Below are positions 1-8,652 of a DNA stretch of 64,000 nucleotides, piece after piece. The DNA is from UBA7985 sp002711265 (GTDB taxonomy: Bacteria > Pseudomonadota > Alphaproteobacteria > UBA7985), in the NCBI GenBank assembly GCA_965660945.1, contig CBFIBS010000017.1, forward strand, positions 1-64,000, written 5' to 3'. Under the pieces are notes generated by a model. It did not search any database, was not told where the DNA came from, and saw only the letters and a program-made list of their open reading frames with translations. Position numbers and translations under genes: made by a program. Positions within the stretch are counted from its first letter, which is position 1; each line of letters begins with the position of its first letter.

Positions 1-44
1 GTCAGGCTCAGGGCTGTAGCGGTTAAAAGGACGAAACGTAGCAT
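1..44 (-). CDS. Start of an exported protein (partial, runs off left edge)
   Basis: Only the first 14 codons are in the window, reading leftward from an ATG at 44-42. The peptide begins MLRFVLLTATALSL, a short basic start followed by a hydrophobic stretch, which looks like the beginning of a signal peptide. An AGGAG ribosome-binding site lies at about 52-56, eight bases before the ATG. No function can be assigned. It lies downstream of the NOS gene on the same strand, but the 340-base gap argues for its own promoter. Confidence 0.6.
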   Translation of the reverse strand, partial: MLRFVLLTATALSL

Positions 45-384
45 AAGAAACTCTCCTGTTTTCCCAAGATTCAACTTTGATCAGGAATCTCTGAAGATGC
101 AAGGTCTAGCGACGGGGAAAAACATTATTGCCGGTACGGTAAATGGGATCGAACTCGTGCCCCGGCCTGCGCGCCCTGACTGGCCCCATCTGCGCACGGG
201 GTGAAACCGCTCGAATATGAAAATGTCACGAAATTTCATTGCGCCCGAATTCGTGATCGCACCAGCGACTGGAACGGCGGCGGCCCCCTTTGCTGCCGGG
301 CAAATCAACTGCCGGATCGGTTGCACCGAACCCTATAACCCCCGGGGGCAGTTCAGGCGGGGGGTGCCAAGGAAAGCGGGCGCT
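45..384. other. Intergenic region between NOS gene and left-edge gene
   Basis: About 340 bases without a convincing gene. The right part is the 3' untranslated region of the NOS gene and the left part should hold the promoter of the left-edge gene. A 23-base inverted repeat (217-239) and a CCCCCGGGGG palindrome near 341-350 are the only structures I can point to. Short open frames here show no recognisable protein. Confidence 0.5.
217..239. promoter_or_regulatory. Imperfect inverted repeat, possible operator
   Basis: ATGAAAAT (217-224) and AATTTCAT (232-239) form arms pairing at 7 of 8 positions around a 7-base spacer. It stands out as AT-rich in a GC-rich stretch, upstream of the left-edge gene. 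A regulator-binding role is inference only. Confidence 0.25.
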
Positions 385-3300
385 CTAGACAGCGGGCGCT
401 GGCTTCCAAACCGCGCGCTGATAGGCGTAGGCGGGTTTGACCGAGATGTTGGCAAAGGGCTGCTGGTAGAGGGGCGACAGAGACGCTGAGACCGGCGGCA
501 CCAACCACATCCACTCGCCGAAGACCTCTCGCCCAGCGCGCTGCTCTGCGCGGCAGAACTCCACGAAATCGCGGGTCGCGTTGTGGTGGTCGGCCAGACG
601 AACGCCAGCCTCGTCGAACGATCCGATCACGGCTTCATTGAGCATGATCAGGGCCTTGTCCCGCCATAGCCCTCGATCGTTCCGCCGGTCCAGCCCCATG
701 GCCTCTGCCACCGGTTCCAACAGGTCGTAACGGTTATGATCGGTCAGGTTCCGGGCTGCAATTTCCGTATTCATGAACCAGCCATTGAAGGGCGCAAACG
801 GATAGGTGATGCCGCCCGCATCCAGCCGCAGGTCAGAGACATAGGGGACAGCATGCCAGCGCAACTTCATCGCGTTGAAGGCTGGATAGCCCGGATGGCT
901 CAGTGGTACTTCATGGCGGACATCATGCGGCAACTCGAAGACCTTAGGATGCTCGTCGCTGCCCTGAATCACGAGCGGCAGGATCTCGAATTGGCTTCCC
1001 GATGGCTCCCAGCCCAGTGCCATGATCGCTTCGGTCAGCGCGTTCTGTGCCGGATCACCGATCTGCTGGCCTGAGCGCAGGCGGTAACCCGCGTAGAGCT
1101 GCAGCTGCGGATTCCAGATCCGCGGCGCCTGCCCTTCTGGCCCGCCATGGTCGAAAACCGTGATCGCGGGGCGGATGGCCCCACCGTTGAAGGCAAAGCG
1201 CATGTGCTCGAACAGCGCCCGGGCGATATCGTCAGCAGTCTGAAGATCGCGGCCGTCACGCAGGTGCAGTCCCTTCCAGTACAGCCGCCCGATGCAGCGC
1301 GGTGCATTGCGCCACGCCAGCTGCGCAGCAAAGGCCAGTTCGTCGGCCGTCTTGCGCCAGCTTCCCTGCGTGCCAATGGCCTCCATCACATTGTCTAGGC
1401 GCTCTGTGGGATCATCGTCAGGGCGTTCGCTGCGGTAGAATTCACGCAGGAAATCCTCAGCTTCTTCGGCCATGGTGCCCGGTGCCTTGCGGGTAAACAG
1501 GCTCTCCCGCGCTCGATCCGGGATAAAGCCTCGCGGTCGAATCGCGTGCACCGTGGCAGCACCCGTGTTCACAACCCGGCCGATGGTTTCCTGAAAGTCC
1601 TCGACGAAGACTTCGGCGTCAGCGACGGACGCCAGCGCCTCCCTCAACGGGTTATTGAAGCCCTCAGGCCCGCATACCACCACCTGCGCTGGTCCCATGA
1701 CGCTGATGCCGTCGATCAGGGCCTCGGCAGAAGGGCGCTGTCCAACCGCTTCGCCGTCGGTCCCGGTGACAAAGGTGGCCAGACTGATATCACCGGCCCG
1801 CGCCAGGGACTGCAGCTGTGACAGGCCCGTCGCTTCGGCCGGATCACGGTACACGTAGCGGACATCGACGGTGCGCGTACCGGCGAGCTTGCGCGCCGCC
1901 GCCAGCGCAGGTGTTACACCGATCCCGGCGACGATGAACACCAGCGGCCGGGTTTCGCCTTCCACGCCATAGGCGTGCCCTTCGGGCGTCCCGACCTTAA
2001 CCAGATCACCGGGCGCCGCTGCCCGCAGCCAGTCGGAAAACTGCCCCCGGTCTTCGAGCTTGACCGTGATTTCGAGGCTGCTGTCATCCCAGTCTGTCAG
2101 CGTGTAGGGACGCTGCAGCCAATGCCCTTTGACCATGGCGCTGACCCGGACGAAATCGCCGACTTTCGCTGTTTCGAACACTGACCGCTCGGTAGCTCTG
2201 GCCCCAATGCCGATGTTGAGCCGGACGCGCACCACCCCCCCCGGCAGGGTTTCCGGCTCAATCCAGCACAGCGTTTCCTGCGCGGTCTGGGTGAACAGCG
2301 GCAGCAGATCCTTGCAACCACCGCAGACCGTGCCTGCCCCGGTGCGGTCGACCATTTCGCCGACTGAAGCGCCCTCCGCTGCCATGTCCTGCAGCTGGAT
2401 CGCCGTCACCGCCCGGCATGAACAGACCATGCCGCTCAAGCTGCTCTCACCGCCGGCATGATCGCCCACCAGCAGTCGACCATGCTGCGCGAAGGCCTCC
2501 TGCTGGATCGCGCTGAGCTGCTGGCCCTGCAACAGCAGATCAATGGCCCGAGGCAGATCGGCCCAATCCGAGGGCGCAGACAGCCCCCATACATCGCCCG
2601 ACTCGGGGTCGAGCGTGAGCAGCCTGTCACCCTGTGGCGTCGCAATCACCCGCGCGGCGGCAACGTCAGCCCCCTTGATCAGCGCGTAGGTCTGCCCCCG
2701 CTCGGGGTAGTGCTTGACCCGGACGACGCCCCCCGCCGGCGCCAGAAAATCCGTTGTAATGCAGGCCCCGCCCAGATCCCGGCTGGTCGAAGAGAGTGCG
2801 ACATGGGTCGAAGAGGTCTGGATCCCCTGCCCCAGCGCGAAACCGCCCCCGGCGGGGGCATCCGCTGCCGTCTGTTCCCAGAGCGCCGCAATCGCCACAT
2901 CAGACAGCGCTACGACTTCCGAGGGTTCCAGCGCCACAGCGTTCAGCGGGTGCTCCCCGCCGGAGGCCACCGCGTCGACACCCAGCGTCAGCCCGCGCCC
3001 GAGCCGGGCTTCAGTCTTGCCATTGTGCGGATTGGTCAAGCCGATCTGCCCGCTCACGATCACAAAGGCGTGGAGCGCCGGCTCCCCGGCGGTGAACAGG
3101 CTCTCCCCGGCATCGAACTGACGGGCTCTGGGAGCCGACTGGCTCAGCGCAGCGCCAAGGCTGTCGTCGAGTTCGAGCGCCAGCGCACTCAGGCGATGCT
3201 CAAGCTGCCGGGTGCCGATCGCCGAGAGCCGCGTCAGCGCAGCCTTATCCCGGGCCAGATGTTCACGGAAAGCGTCACCCGGAATGCGCGCGACCCTTCC

Positions 3301-3627
3301 GCTCTGGAGCGCGATTAGGGTCGCGTTGCGAAACTTGCGGTCGTCGATGAAGGCTTGCTCACCCACCACCTGCCCCGCCTGCTCAATCGACGCAACCAGC
3401 CCCAGCGCGCCGCTGCCGTCGCGGCCATAGACGTGCAAGCGGCCAGCGCAGAGCACGAACAGATCGTCCGCCGCCGCACCTTCGGCCATCAGCACCTGCC
3501 CCTCGCCTACGGTCTCGATCCGGGCCTGCGCCGCGAGCGAATGCGCCGCCGCGCGCTGATCGCCAGAGAACAGGCTCTCAAGGGCCGCCCGAACCAGAGT
3601 CTGCTCGCTCAAACTGTCTGTGGTCAA
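385..3627 (-). CDS. nos: Nitric oxide synthase, multidomain fusion (cNMP-like/[2Fe-2S]/reductase/NOS oxygenase)
   Basis: The 1080-residue protein probably oxidises L-arginine to citrulline and NO using its own reductase. Residues about 15-130 and 150-260 are two cyclic-nucleotide-binding-like domains; the second is degenerate. Residues 260-395 are an unassigned linker. A BFD-like [2Fe-2S] domain has C402-x-C404 and C435-x2-C438. A ferredoxin-NADP reductase module (about 470-680) has RPYTLTDW for flavin, AGIGVTP for NAD(P) and a late CGPEGF. The NOS oxygenase domain (about 705-1075) has the WRNAPRCIGR heme-thiolate motif with C778, GWFMNTEI with the arginine-binding Glu near 955, and WMWLVPPVS near the end. 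The start is a TTG with a weak ribosome site, so the exact N-terminus is uncertain. Reductase-before-oxygenase order with an Fe-S centre is known from Sorangium NOS. I cannot say whether the tandem N-terminal cNMP-like domains have been described. Confidence 0.93.
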   Translation of the reverse strand: MTTDSLSEQTLVRAALESLFSGDQRAAAHSLAAQARIETVGEGQVLMAEGAAADDLFVLCAGRLHVYGRDGSGALGLVASIEQAGQVVGEQAFIDDRKFRNATLIALQSGRVARIPGDAFREHLARDKAALTRLSAIGTRQLEHRLSALALELDDSLGAALSQSAPRARQFDAGESLFTAGEPALHAFVIVSGQIGLTNPHNGKTEARLGRGLTLGVDAVASGGEHPLNAVALEPSEVVALSDVAIAALWEQTAADAPAGGGFALGQGIQTSSTHVALSSTSRDLGGACITTDFLAPAGGVVRVKHYPERGQTYALIKGADVAAARVIATPQGDRLLTLDPESGDVWGLSAPSDWADLPRAIDLLLQGQQLSAIQQEAFAQHGRLLVGDHAGGESSLSGMVCSCRAVTAIQLQDMAAEGASVGEMVDRTGAGTVCGGCKDLLPLFTQTAQETLCWIEPETLPGGVVRVRLNIGIGARATERSVFETAKVGDFVRVSAMVKGHWLQRPYTLTDWDDSSLEITVKLEDRGQFSDWLRAAAPGDLVKVGTPEGHAYGVEGETRPLVFIVAGIGVTPALAAARKLAGTRTVDVRYVYRDPAEATGLSQLQSLARAGDISLATFVTGTDGEAVGQRPSAEALIDGISVMGPAQVVVCGPEGFNNPLREALASVADAEVFVEDFQETIGRVVNTGAATVHAIRPRGFIPDRARESLFTRKAPGTMAEEAEDFLREFYRSERPDDDPTERLDNVMEAIGTQGSWRKTADELAFAAQLAWRNAPRCIGRLYWKGLHLRDGRDLQTADDIARALFEHMRFAFNGGAIRPAITVFDHGGPEGQAPRIWNPQLQLYAGYRLRSGQQIGDPAQNALTEAIMALGWEPSGSQFEILPLVIQGSDEHPKVFELPHDVRHEVPLSHPGYPAFNAMKLRWHAVPYVSDLRLDAGGITYPFAPFNGWFMNTEIAARNLTDHNRYDLLEPVAEAMGLDRRNDRGLWRDKALIMLNEAVIGSFDEAGVRLADHHNATRDFVEFCRAEQRAGREVFGEWMWLVPPVSASLSPLYQQPFANISVKPAYAYQRAVWKPAPAV

Positions 3628-3701
3628 AGGTTAGCAATCCTTAGTCTGAGCGAACTGCTGCCAGTTCTTCGGGACGGTCGAGGGATCAAAGCCGGTTTGG
3701 A

Positions 3702-4406
3702 TCAGGGAAACTGGAACCAGGCTTCGCGGTTACCGGGCGACAGGCCATGGCCGACATCATCGCTGCAGTGCGACACCACCCGGATCAGGAACGGACCGCC
3801 GTGACCGGGCAGCATCGGGTTGGCAATCGCCACCGGCACGCCGGGGCCCTGCGGCGTTTCCAGCGTCGCCATGGCGAAGTTGTAGCTGCCGCCGATGATC
3901 GGGAAGTCGAGCGACGCGCTCAGGCTGCCCGCCCCCTTGGAGTCCGTGCGGAAACCGTTGGAAAGCTGGTCACTGCCCGCACTGTTCTCGCCAAAGGGGC
4001 TGTAACTGATCAGCGTATCCAGGTCGGTCTGGGGCGAGAGCGGTGTTGCGCCGCCGCCGGTCAGTGGGCTACCGCCGAAACCACTGCCCTTGAGCCGCAG
4101 CCAGGCGGTGAAATAGGTGTCCGGGCGGGCATTTTCGAGCCGGATATCGACCTGGCTGGTCGCGCCGGATTGCACGATGGTCACCTGACCCGTCGCCTCA
4201 GCCCAGGCTGTGCCATTGGCGTCTAGGCCGCAGTGTTCTTCGATAGTGTGCTTGCTGCCACTCTGACCATCGAGCGGCAGACGGCTCAGTGAGTCATCGA
4301 CCAGCGCCTCGGCGGTTTGCACGGTGTTGTTGGGACCAAGAAAGGCAACCACGCCCGCAGTCGCGCCGACAATCAAAATCACGGCGAGAATGATGATGAA
4401 CCTCAT
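3702..4406 (-). CDS. Unknown signal-anchored periplasmic protein, NOS partner
   Basis: 234 residues. Residues about 3-23 form one hydrophobic segment (signal peptide or membrane anchor). The rest is a Gly/Ser/Pro-rich, beta-looking soluble domain with only two cysteines, C59 and C214, which could form a disulfide in the periplasm. No lipobox is seen. The ATG is preceded by AGGAG at good spacing. It ends 74 bases upstream of the NOS start on the same strand, so co-transcription is likely. I do not recognise the family; the passage around residues 85-110 loosely recalls small secreted beta-sandwich domains, but that is not firm. Confidence 0.75.
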   Translation of the reverse strand: MRFIIILAVILIVGATAGVVAFLGPNNTVQTAEALVDDSLSRLPLDGQSGSKHTIEEHCGLDANGTAWAEATGQVTIVQSGATSQVDIRLENARPDTYFTAWLRLKGSGFGGSPLTGGGATPLSPQTDLDTLISYSPFGENSAGSDQLSNGFRTDSKGAGSLSASLDFPIIGGSYNFAMATLETPQGPGVPVAIANPMLPGHGGPFLIRVVSHCSDDVGHGLSPGNREAWFQFP

Positions 4407-4494
4407 GGACTTAGCTCCTGCATATATTAGGAACTATTCATTATCACGCCGTCACTAAATCATCAAAGCTGACCACAAGGGCCAGATGGGTTGG

Positions 4495-5580
4495 CTATCC
4501 AAGCTCAGCCAGCAGCCGCTCTTGGTCGGTCTGAGGTGCCAGCCCGCCGACCGGTGGGTTGGTATCGAGGTTGAGCGGGAAGGCGTAGCCCTCGGCCGTC
4601 GACGCCACCAACGCCCGCTGCTCAAGCGCGCTCAGACCGACTTTGGTCAGAACAGGCTCGATAGCGGCCAGCATAGCGCTGCGGTCGACTGTCTCCATCG
4701 GCCGCCCGAAGGCCGAAGAAACCTGAAACAGGTTGACCAGACGCTCGACGTCAGGGGTTCGGTTTTCACCGGCTGCGTGGAAGGTCGCGGGGTTGAACCA
4801 GAGCAGGTCGCCCTTGTTCAGCGCCACCTGCACGAAGCGTTCTTCGAACACGTCCTTGAACGCCTGCTCGTGGTAGGCGAGATAGCCCAACTCGTACTTC
4901 TGACTGTGGGGCAGCAGTTTGGTCGGCCCGGCTTCGATCGGGATATCGACGTGCGCGATGGCCCCCTGCAGCGTCAGGGCTGCGGTCAGCAGGTGGGCGT
5001 GCATCGGGAATTTTGCCGCCTGCCCCTGACTCATGAAGCCGAGGTGATAATCGCGGTGGGCCGTCTGCGGCTGGCCGCCGGGGTGCACCAGATTGACCTG
5101 CGCCGTCATCTGAAAGCGGGGGCCGAGCCAGGCTTCAGAGGCCGCGGCAATCCACGGATTGGCGTAGTAGCGGGCAAAGCTCTCCGGCGCGGCCAGCGCG
5201 TGCTTTTTCAGGCTGTTCCACAGACGGTCATTGAGCCCGGCCGCAGCAAAGTGGTCCCCGCCCCCGCCGGTTCCGGCCTTTTCAGCCGCGATCAGGTCAA
5301 AGAGCACGGCCGAGGCCTCGTCGATGACGCTGCCGTCCGGCGTCGCACCGGCGATGGCGAAGGCGCCGGCGCCGTTCATCAGGCAGTCGGCCCACTCGTC
5401 GAGCATTTCCGCCCGGCCCGGCCCGTCCTCCAGACGATCGGCCAGCGCAGCGGCCTCATAGACGGGAATTCCCCGCTCCACCCGGTCCGCCAATACTGGC
5501 TTGGGCTGCTCAGTGTCGATCAGCGCCTTGAAGGCTTCTAGGTCAAGATCAGCGGGAGAAAGTCGATCCGTGTTCATCAT
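4495..5580 (-). CDS. Phytanoyl-CoA dioxygenase (PhyH) family protein
   Basis: 361 residues, a probable Fe(II)/2-oxoglutarate oxygenase. The facial triad is visible as H175-R-D177 in AHRDYHLGF and the distal H268 in NPATFHAAGEN, with R273 a candidate 2-oxoglutarate-binding residue. A GPTKLLPHSQ stretch typical of PhyH proteins lies between them. It is the last gene of the leftward inositol-transport operon, 50 bases after iolB. The substrate is unknown; the context suggests an inositol derivative or another polyol. Two ATGs in tandem (5580 and 5577) could both serve as start. Confidence 0.85.
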   Translation of the reverse strand: MMNTDRLSPADLDLEAFKALIDTEQPKPVLADRVERGIPVYEAAALADRLEDGPGRAEMLDEWADCLMNGAGAFAIAGATPDGSVIDEASAVLFDLIAAEKAGTGGGGDHFAAAGLNDRLWNSLKKHALAAPESFARYYANPWIAAASEAWLGPRFQMTAQVNLVHPGGQPQTAHRDYHLGFMSQGQAAKFPMHAHLLTAALTLQGAIAHVDIPIEAGPTKLLPHSQKYELGYLAYHEQAFKDVFEERFVQVALNKGDLLWFNPATFHAAGENRTPDVERLVNLFQVSSAFGRPMETVDRSAMLAAIEPVLTKVGLSALEQRALVASTAEGYAFPLNLDTNPPVGGLAPQTDQERLLAELG

Positions 5581-5630
5581 TGCATTGCATGTCCCTTGTT
5601 TGACTGGTCAGCCAGTTTCGCACGCCGGGC

Positions 5631-6485
5631 CTACTCACCGGGCTTGCGACCACCGTCGCGGTAGAAGATGTGCTCGGAGCGCGGATCATTGGTGAAGCGC
5701 CACTTGCGCATCGGGCCGGCCATAACATTGAGGTAGTACATGTCAAAGCCGTGCGGAGCGCCGCAAGGATGGTAGCCCTCGGGCACCAGCACCAGATCCC
5801 GGTCGTGGACCGCCATGTTCTCGTTCAGGCTCAGATCGTCGTTATAGACGCGCTGGTAGCCCCAGGCGAGATCACCGGGATTGAGCCGATGGTAGTAGGT
5901 TTCTTCGAGGTAGGTCTCATCGGGGAAGGCATCAGTGTCGTGCTTATGGCTCGGGTAGCTCGACCAGTTACCGCCCGGCGTCCAGACCTCGGTGACCAGC
6001 AGGCTGTCGGCCCAGTCCCGGTCTTCCATCAAGATCGCGTTGACATAGCGGGTGTTGGCGCCCCTGCCGCGCGCTTCCAGCGGCTCGTCGTCCGGCTCGA
6101 TCAGCCGCACGGGGTGGCTGCCGCCCTTCCACGGCGCCTTGCACACGGCCACTTCCAGGGCGGTTTCAGCGCGCAGCTGCCAGTCGTGCCCGCCGCCGGG
6201 GATATAGGCGGCGTGACCCTTCTGTCGGGTGAAGATATCCCTGCGCTTGCCGACGACGCCAAAGTCACCGTCGTCGATCTTCAGCGTCATGCTGCCTTCA
6301 ACGACGACCAACAGATGCTCTTTGGCTTCGGTCCGTGCCTGCAGGCTCTCGCCCGGTGCAAGCCGGTACAGCTCGAAGCCGACGTAGCCCCAGTTCGGGC
6401 AGCGTTCTCGCAGGCCCGCGGGCGTCTGGCTGTGAACCTGCCCATGCGGGCCGCCGGGGCGGACCAGGAGCGGTGAGGCGACCAT
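5631..6485 (-). CDS. iolB: 5-deoxy-glucuronate isomerase
   Basis: 284 residues, a two-domain cupin. IolB converts 5-deoxy-D-glucuronate to 5-dehydro-2-deoxy-D-gluconate in myo-inositol breakdown. Family-typical C-terminal motifs are PSHKHD (metal-binding His), TYLEETYYHR, the PEGYHPCGAPHGFDMYYLN segment and MAGPMRKW. The length matches the family. The ATG at 6485 has a GGGAGAG ribosome site. It sits 27 bases after the ABC ATPase and 50 before the PhyH gene. A second IolB-like gene occurs at 18637-19476; this copy is the closer match to classical IolB. Confidence 0.93.
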   Translation of the reverse strand: MVASPLLVRPGGPHGQVHSQTPAGLRERCPNWGYVGFELYRLAPGESLQARTEAKEHLLVVVEGSMTLKIDDGDFGVVGKRRDIFTRQKGHAAYIPGGGHDWQLRAETALEVAVCKAPWKGGSHPVRLIEPDDEPLEARGRGANTRYVNAILMEDRDWADSLLVTEVWTPGGNWSSYPSHKHDTDAFPDETYLEETYYHRLNPGDLAWGYQRVYNDDLSLNENMAVHDRDLVLVPEGYHPCGAPHGFDMYYLNVMAGPMRKWRFTNDPRSEHIFYRDGGRKPGE

Positions 6486-6512
6486 GCAACGGCTCTCCCT
6501 GTGCTGTGGGGC

Positions 6513-7304
6513 TTAGCCCTGCGCGAACTCGCGGGACAGGTCGGCGAGTTCAGCACCGCCGGCCATCAGCGCCCGGATGTTATCCATGTCGATGTCATCC
6601 CGACCACCACTGGCGATGACTTTACCCCGGTTGAGGAAGGCAAAGCGGTCACCGATCAGTTTGGCATGCAGGTCGTTGTGGGTGATGAAGACGATGGCAA
6701 GGTCGCCGCGGTCACGCACCCGCTTGATGGTGCGCAGCACCTCCAGCTGCTGCTTCTGCCCCAGCGCCGAAGTCGGCTCGTCGAGGATCAGGATCTTGGC
6801 GCCGAAGTAGATGGCGCGGGCAATGGCGAGCGTCTGGCGCTGCCCCCCTGACATCGTCCCGATCGGCTGGCTGGGGTCAGCCACGTCGATGCCAATCTTG
6901 GCCATCTCCTCGCGGGTGATGACGTCCATCCGCTTGAAGTCGAGGAAGCCCAGCGCGTTGCTCAGCTCGCGACCGAGGAAGAAGTTGCGCGACACGCTCA
7001 TCAGCGGCTGCAGCGCCAGATCCTGATATACGGTCCCGATCCCGGCGGCGGCAGCCCCGCGGGGTGAGGAAAAGCTCACCGGCTTCCCGTCGATGGCGAT
7101 CTCGCCCTCATCGGCTCGATAGACCCCGCTGAGGGTCTTGATCAGCGTGGACTTACCCGCACCGTTATCGCCCAGCAACGCTGTCACTTCGCCCTTGTAG
7201 ACTTCGAAGGACACGTCCTTGAGCGCGATGATGTTGCCAAAAAACTTGCCAAGGCCCCTGATTTCGATGGTCGGCGTCTTCGCCGTTTGCTTGTCAGCAG
7301 TCAT
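6513..7304 (-). CDS. Sugar/inositol ABC transporter ATP-binding protein
   Basis: 263 residues with one ATPase domain: Walker A GDNGAGKST, signature SGGQRQ, Walker B ILILDEPTSALG and a switch His in ITHND. It powers the adjacent permease and binding protein, probably for inositol uptake. Known inositol (IatA) and ribose importers usually carry two fused ATPase domains of about 500 residues. This is a single-domain, FrcA-like subunit that would act as a homodimer. Fourteen bases separate it from the permease gene. Confidence 0.92.
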   Translation of the reverse strand: MTADKQTAKTPTIEIRGLGKFFGNIIALKDVSFEVYKGEVTALLGDNGAGKSTLIKTLSGVYRADEGEIAIDGKPVSFSSPRGAAAAGIGTVYQDLALQPLMSVSRNFFLGRELSNALGFLDFKRMDVITREEMAKIGIDVADPSQPIGTMSGGQRQTLAIARAIYFGAKILILDEPTSALGQKQQLEVLRTIKRVRDRGDLAIVFITHNDLHAKLIGDRFAFLNRGKVIASGGRDDIDMDNIRALMAGGAELADLSREFAQG

Positions 7305-7318
7305 GACCTCGGCCCTCC

Positions 7319-8473
7319 CTAGCCCTTGACCACGCGATTGCGCAGCAGTTGGTTGAGCATGGCCGCACCCAGCAGCATCAGGCCCAGGATCACACGGAAC
7401 AGGTTGTTGTCGATGAACGGCACGAAGTTGATGCCCCGGCTGACGATGGCGAAGATGAAGGCGCCGAACACGGCCCCGACCACCGACCCATAGCCCCCGG
7501 TCAGCGCACAGCCCCCGATCACGGCGGCGGCGATGGCGTGTAGCTCCCGGAAGTCACCGGCGAGCGGCTCGGACACACCCGACTGCAACGTGAAGATCAC
7601 CCCGAGGAAACCCGCGGCAAAGGCCGAGGTCATGAACAGGCCGACCTTGACGCGGGCCACAGGCACACCGACCGCGCGAGCAGCAACAGGGTCACCACCG
7701 GCGGCGAAAATCCAGTTTCCAATGCGGGTGAAGTTGAGGATGTAGACCGCAACAACCGCGAAAACGATGAAGTAGTAGAACTCGGCGTTGAAGAACAGCT
7801 GGAAGGGCTGCAGGCCCGGCAGATCGATCTGCCCGGTCCAGCCGAAGAACCCGTTCTTGAAGGCAAAGATATCGTCGATCTTGGTGGGGTCGGGCATTTT
7901 GACCACCGCCCCGTCGACAAGGACGTTCCTCTCCTCCAGCATGGGTTTGATGTCCAGCCGCGAAGTGTCGTGGTTGCGGAAGGCGAGGTAGTTGGCAAAG
8001 CCGCGGTTGGCGAACCAGAACCCCAGCGTCACGATGAAGCTCGGCAATCCGGTTGAGACCACAAGCATGCCCGTGACAAACCCCACGAACATCATGAACC
8101 CGAAGGTGGCAAAGATGCAGATCCAGATCGGCATCGGGTCGGGGGACATCATCAGCATGGCGAAGGTGTGCCCGCCCAGCGCGACGTTCGCCCCGATGCT
8201 GAGGTCGAACTCGCCCGAGATCATCAGCATGGCCGCAGCGATGGCGAGGATGCCGACATAGGCGGCCAGTTCGACCCAGGACTGAACCCCGACCGAACGC
8301 ACCCACATGTCTCCAAACGTGTTCTTTTCACCCAAGCCGGCATTGATAGGGCCGGTCATGATCATGAATGCAACGACAACGGCAAACAGGCCAAAGACAG
8401 AGCCCAGTTCCGGGCGGCGCAGCGCTGATTCTAATACTGTTGTCTTGCGGATGCGCTCATCAACGGACGTCAT
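7319..8473 (-). CDS. Sugar/inositol ABC transporter permease
   Basis: 384 residues with about nine or ten hydrophobic segments and the glycine-rich AVIGGCALTGGYGSV region typical of ribose/xylose-type permeases. It would form the membrane channel as a homodimer. The ATG at 8473 has a GAGAGG ribosome site. It lies between the ATPase and the binding-protein gene. A strong hairpin with a T-run (8539-8577) precedes it, which should lower its expression relative to the binding protein. Confidence 0.92.
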   Translation of the reverse strand: MTSVDERIRKTTVLESALRRPELGSVFGLFAVVVAFMIMTGPINAGLGEKNTFGDMWVRSVGVQSWVELAAYVGILAIAAAMLMISGEFDLSIGANVALGGHTFAMLMMSPDPMPIWICIFATFGFMMFVGFVTGMLVVSTGLPSFIVTLGFWFANRGFANYLAFRNHDTSRLDIKPMLEERNVLVDGAVVKMPDPTKIDDIFAFKNGFFGWTGQIDLPGLQPFQLFFNAEFYYFIVFAVVAVYILNFTRIGNWIFAAGGDPVAARAVGVPVARVKVGLFMTSAFAAGFLGVIFTLQSGVSEPLAGDFRELHAIAAAVIGGCALTGGYGSVVGAVFGAFIFAIVSRGINFVPFIDNNLFRVILGLMLLGAAMLNQLLRNRVVKG

Positions 8474-8538
8474 TCCAGCCTCTCCCCGCGCTTGATTTCA
8501 GTGAAGATCGTGTTGGCTTCTGAGCAAACCAACAAACG

Positions 8539-8577
8539 TAAAAAAAACAAGGGCGCGCACGAAACCGCGCGCGCCCC
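8539..8577 (-). terminator. Intrinsic terminator/attenuator between binding protein and permease
   Basis: On the minus strand GGGCGCGC pairs with GCGCGCCC across a short loop (8551-8577) and is followed by a run of T residues (8540-8550). This is a good intrinsic terminator. Placed between the binding-protein gene and its permease, it probably allows partial read-through and gives excess binding protein. Confidence 0.8.
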
Positions 8578-8652
8578 GAATGTCTGAAGCAACAGGACCG
8601 GATCGCAGTCTGGCAAGCTGCCTGAACTGCAATCCTGAACCCTGTGTCCGAC

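Noticed and set aside
217..489. Open frame on the plus strand across the end of the NOS gene
   Set aside because: It overlaps the NOS coding end antisense, has no ribosome site and no recognisable protein features.
2458..3318. Long open frame antisense to the NOS N-terminal half
   Set aside because: Arg/Gly/Pro-rich, as expected from the opposite strand of a GC-rich gene; the NOS frame has real domain motifs.
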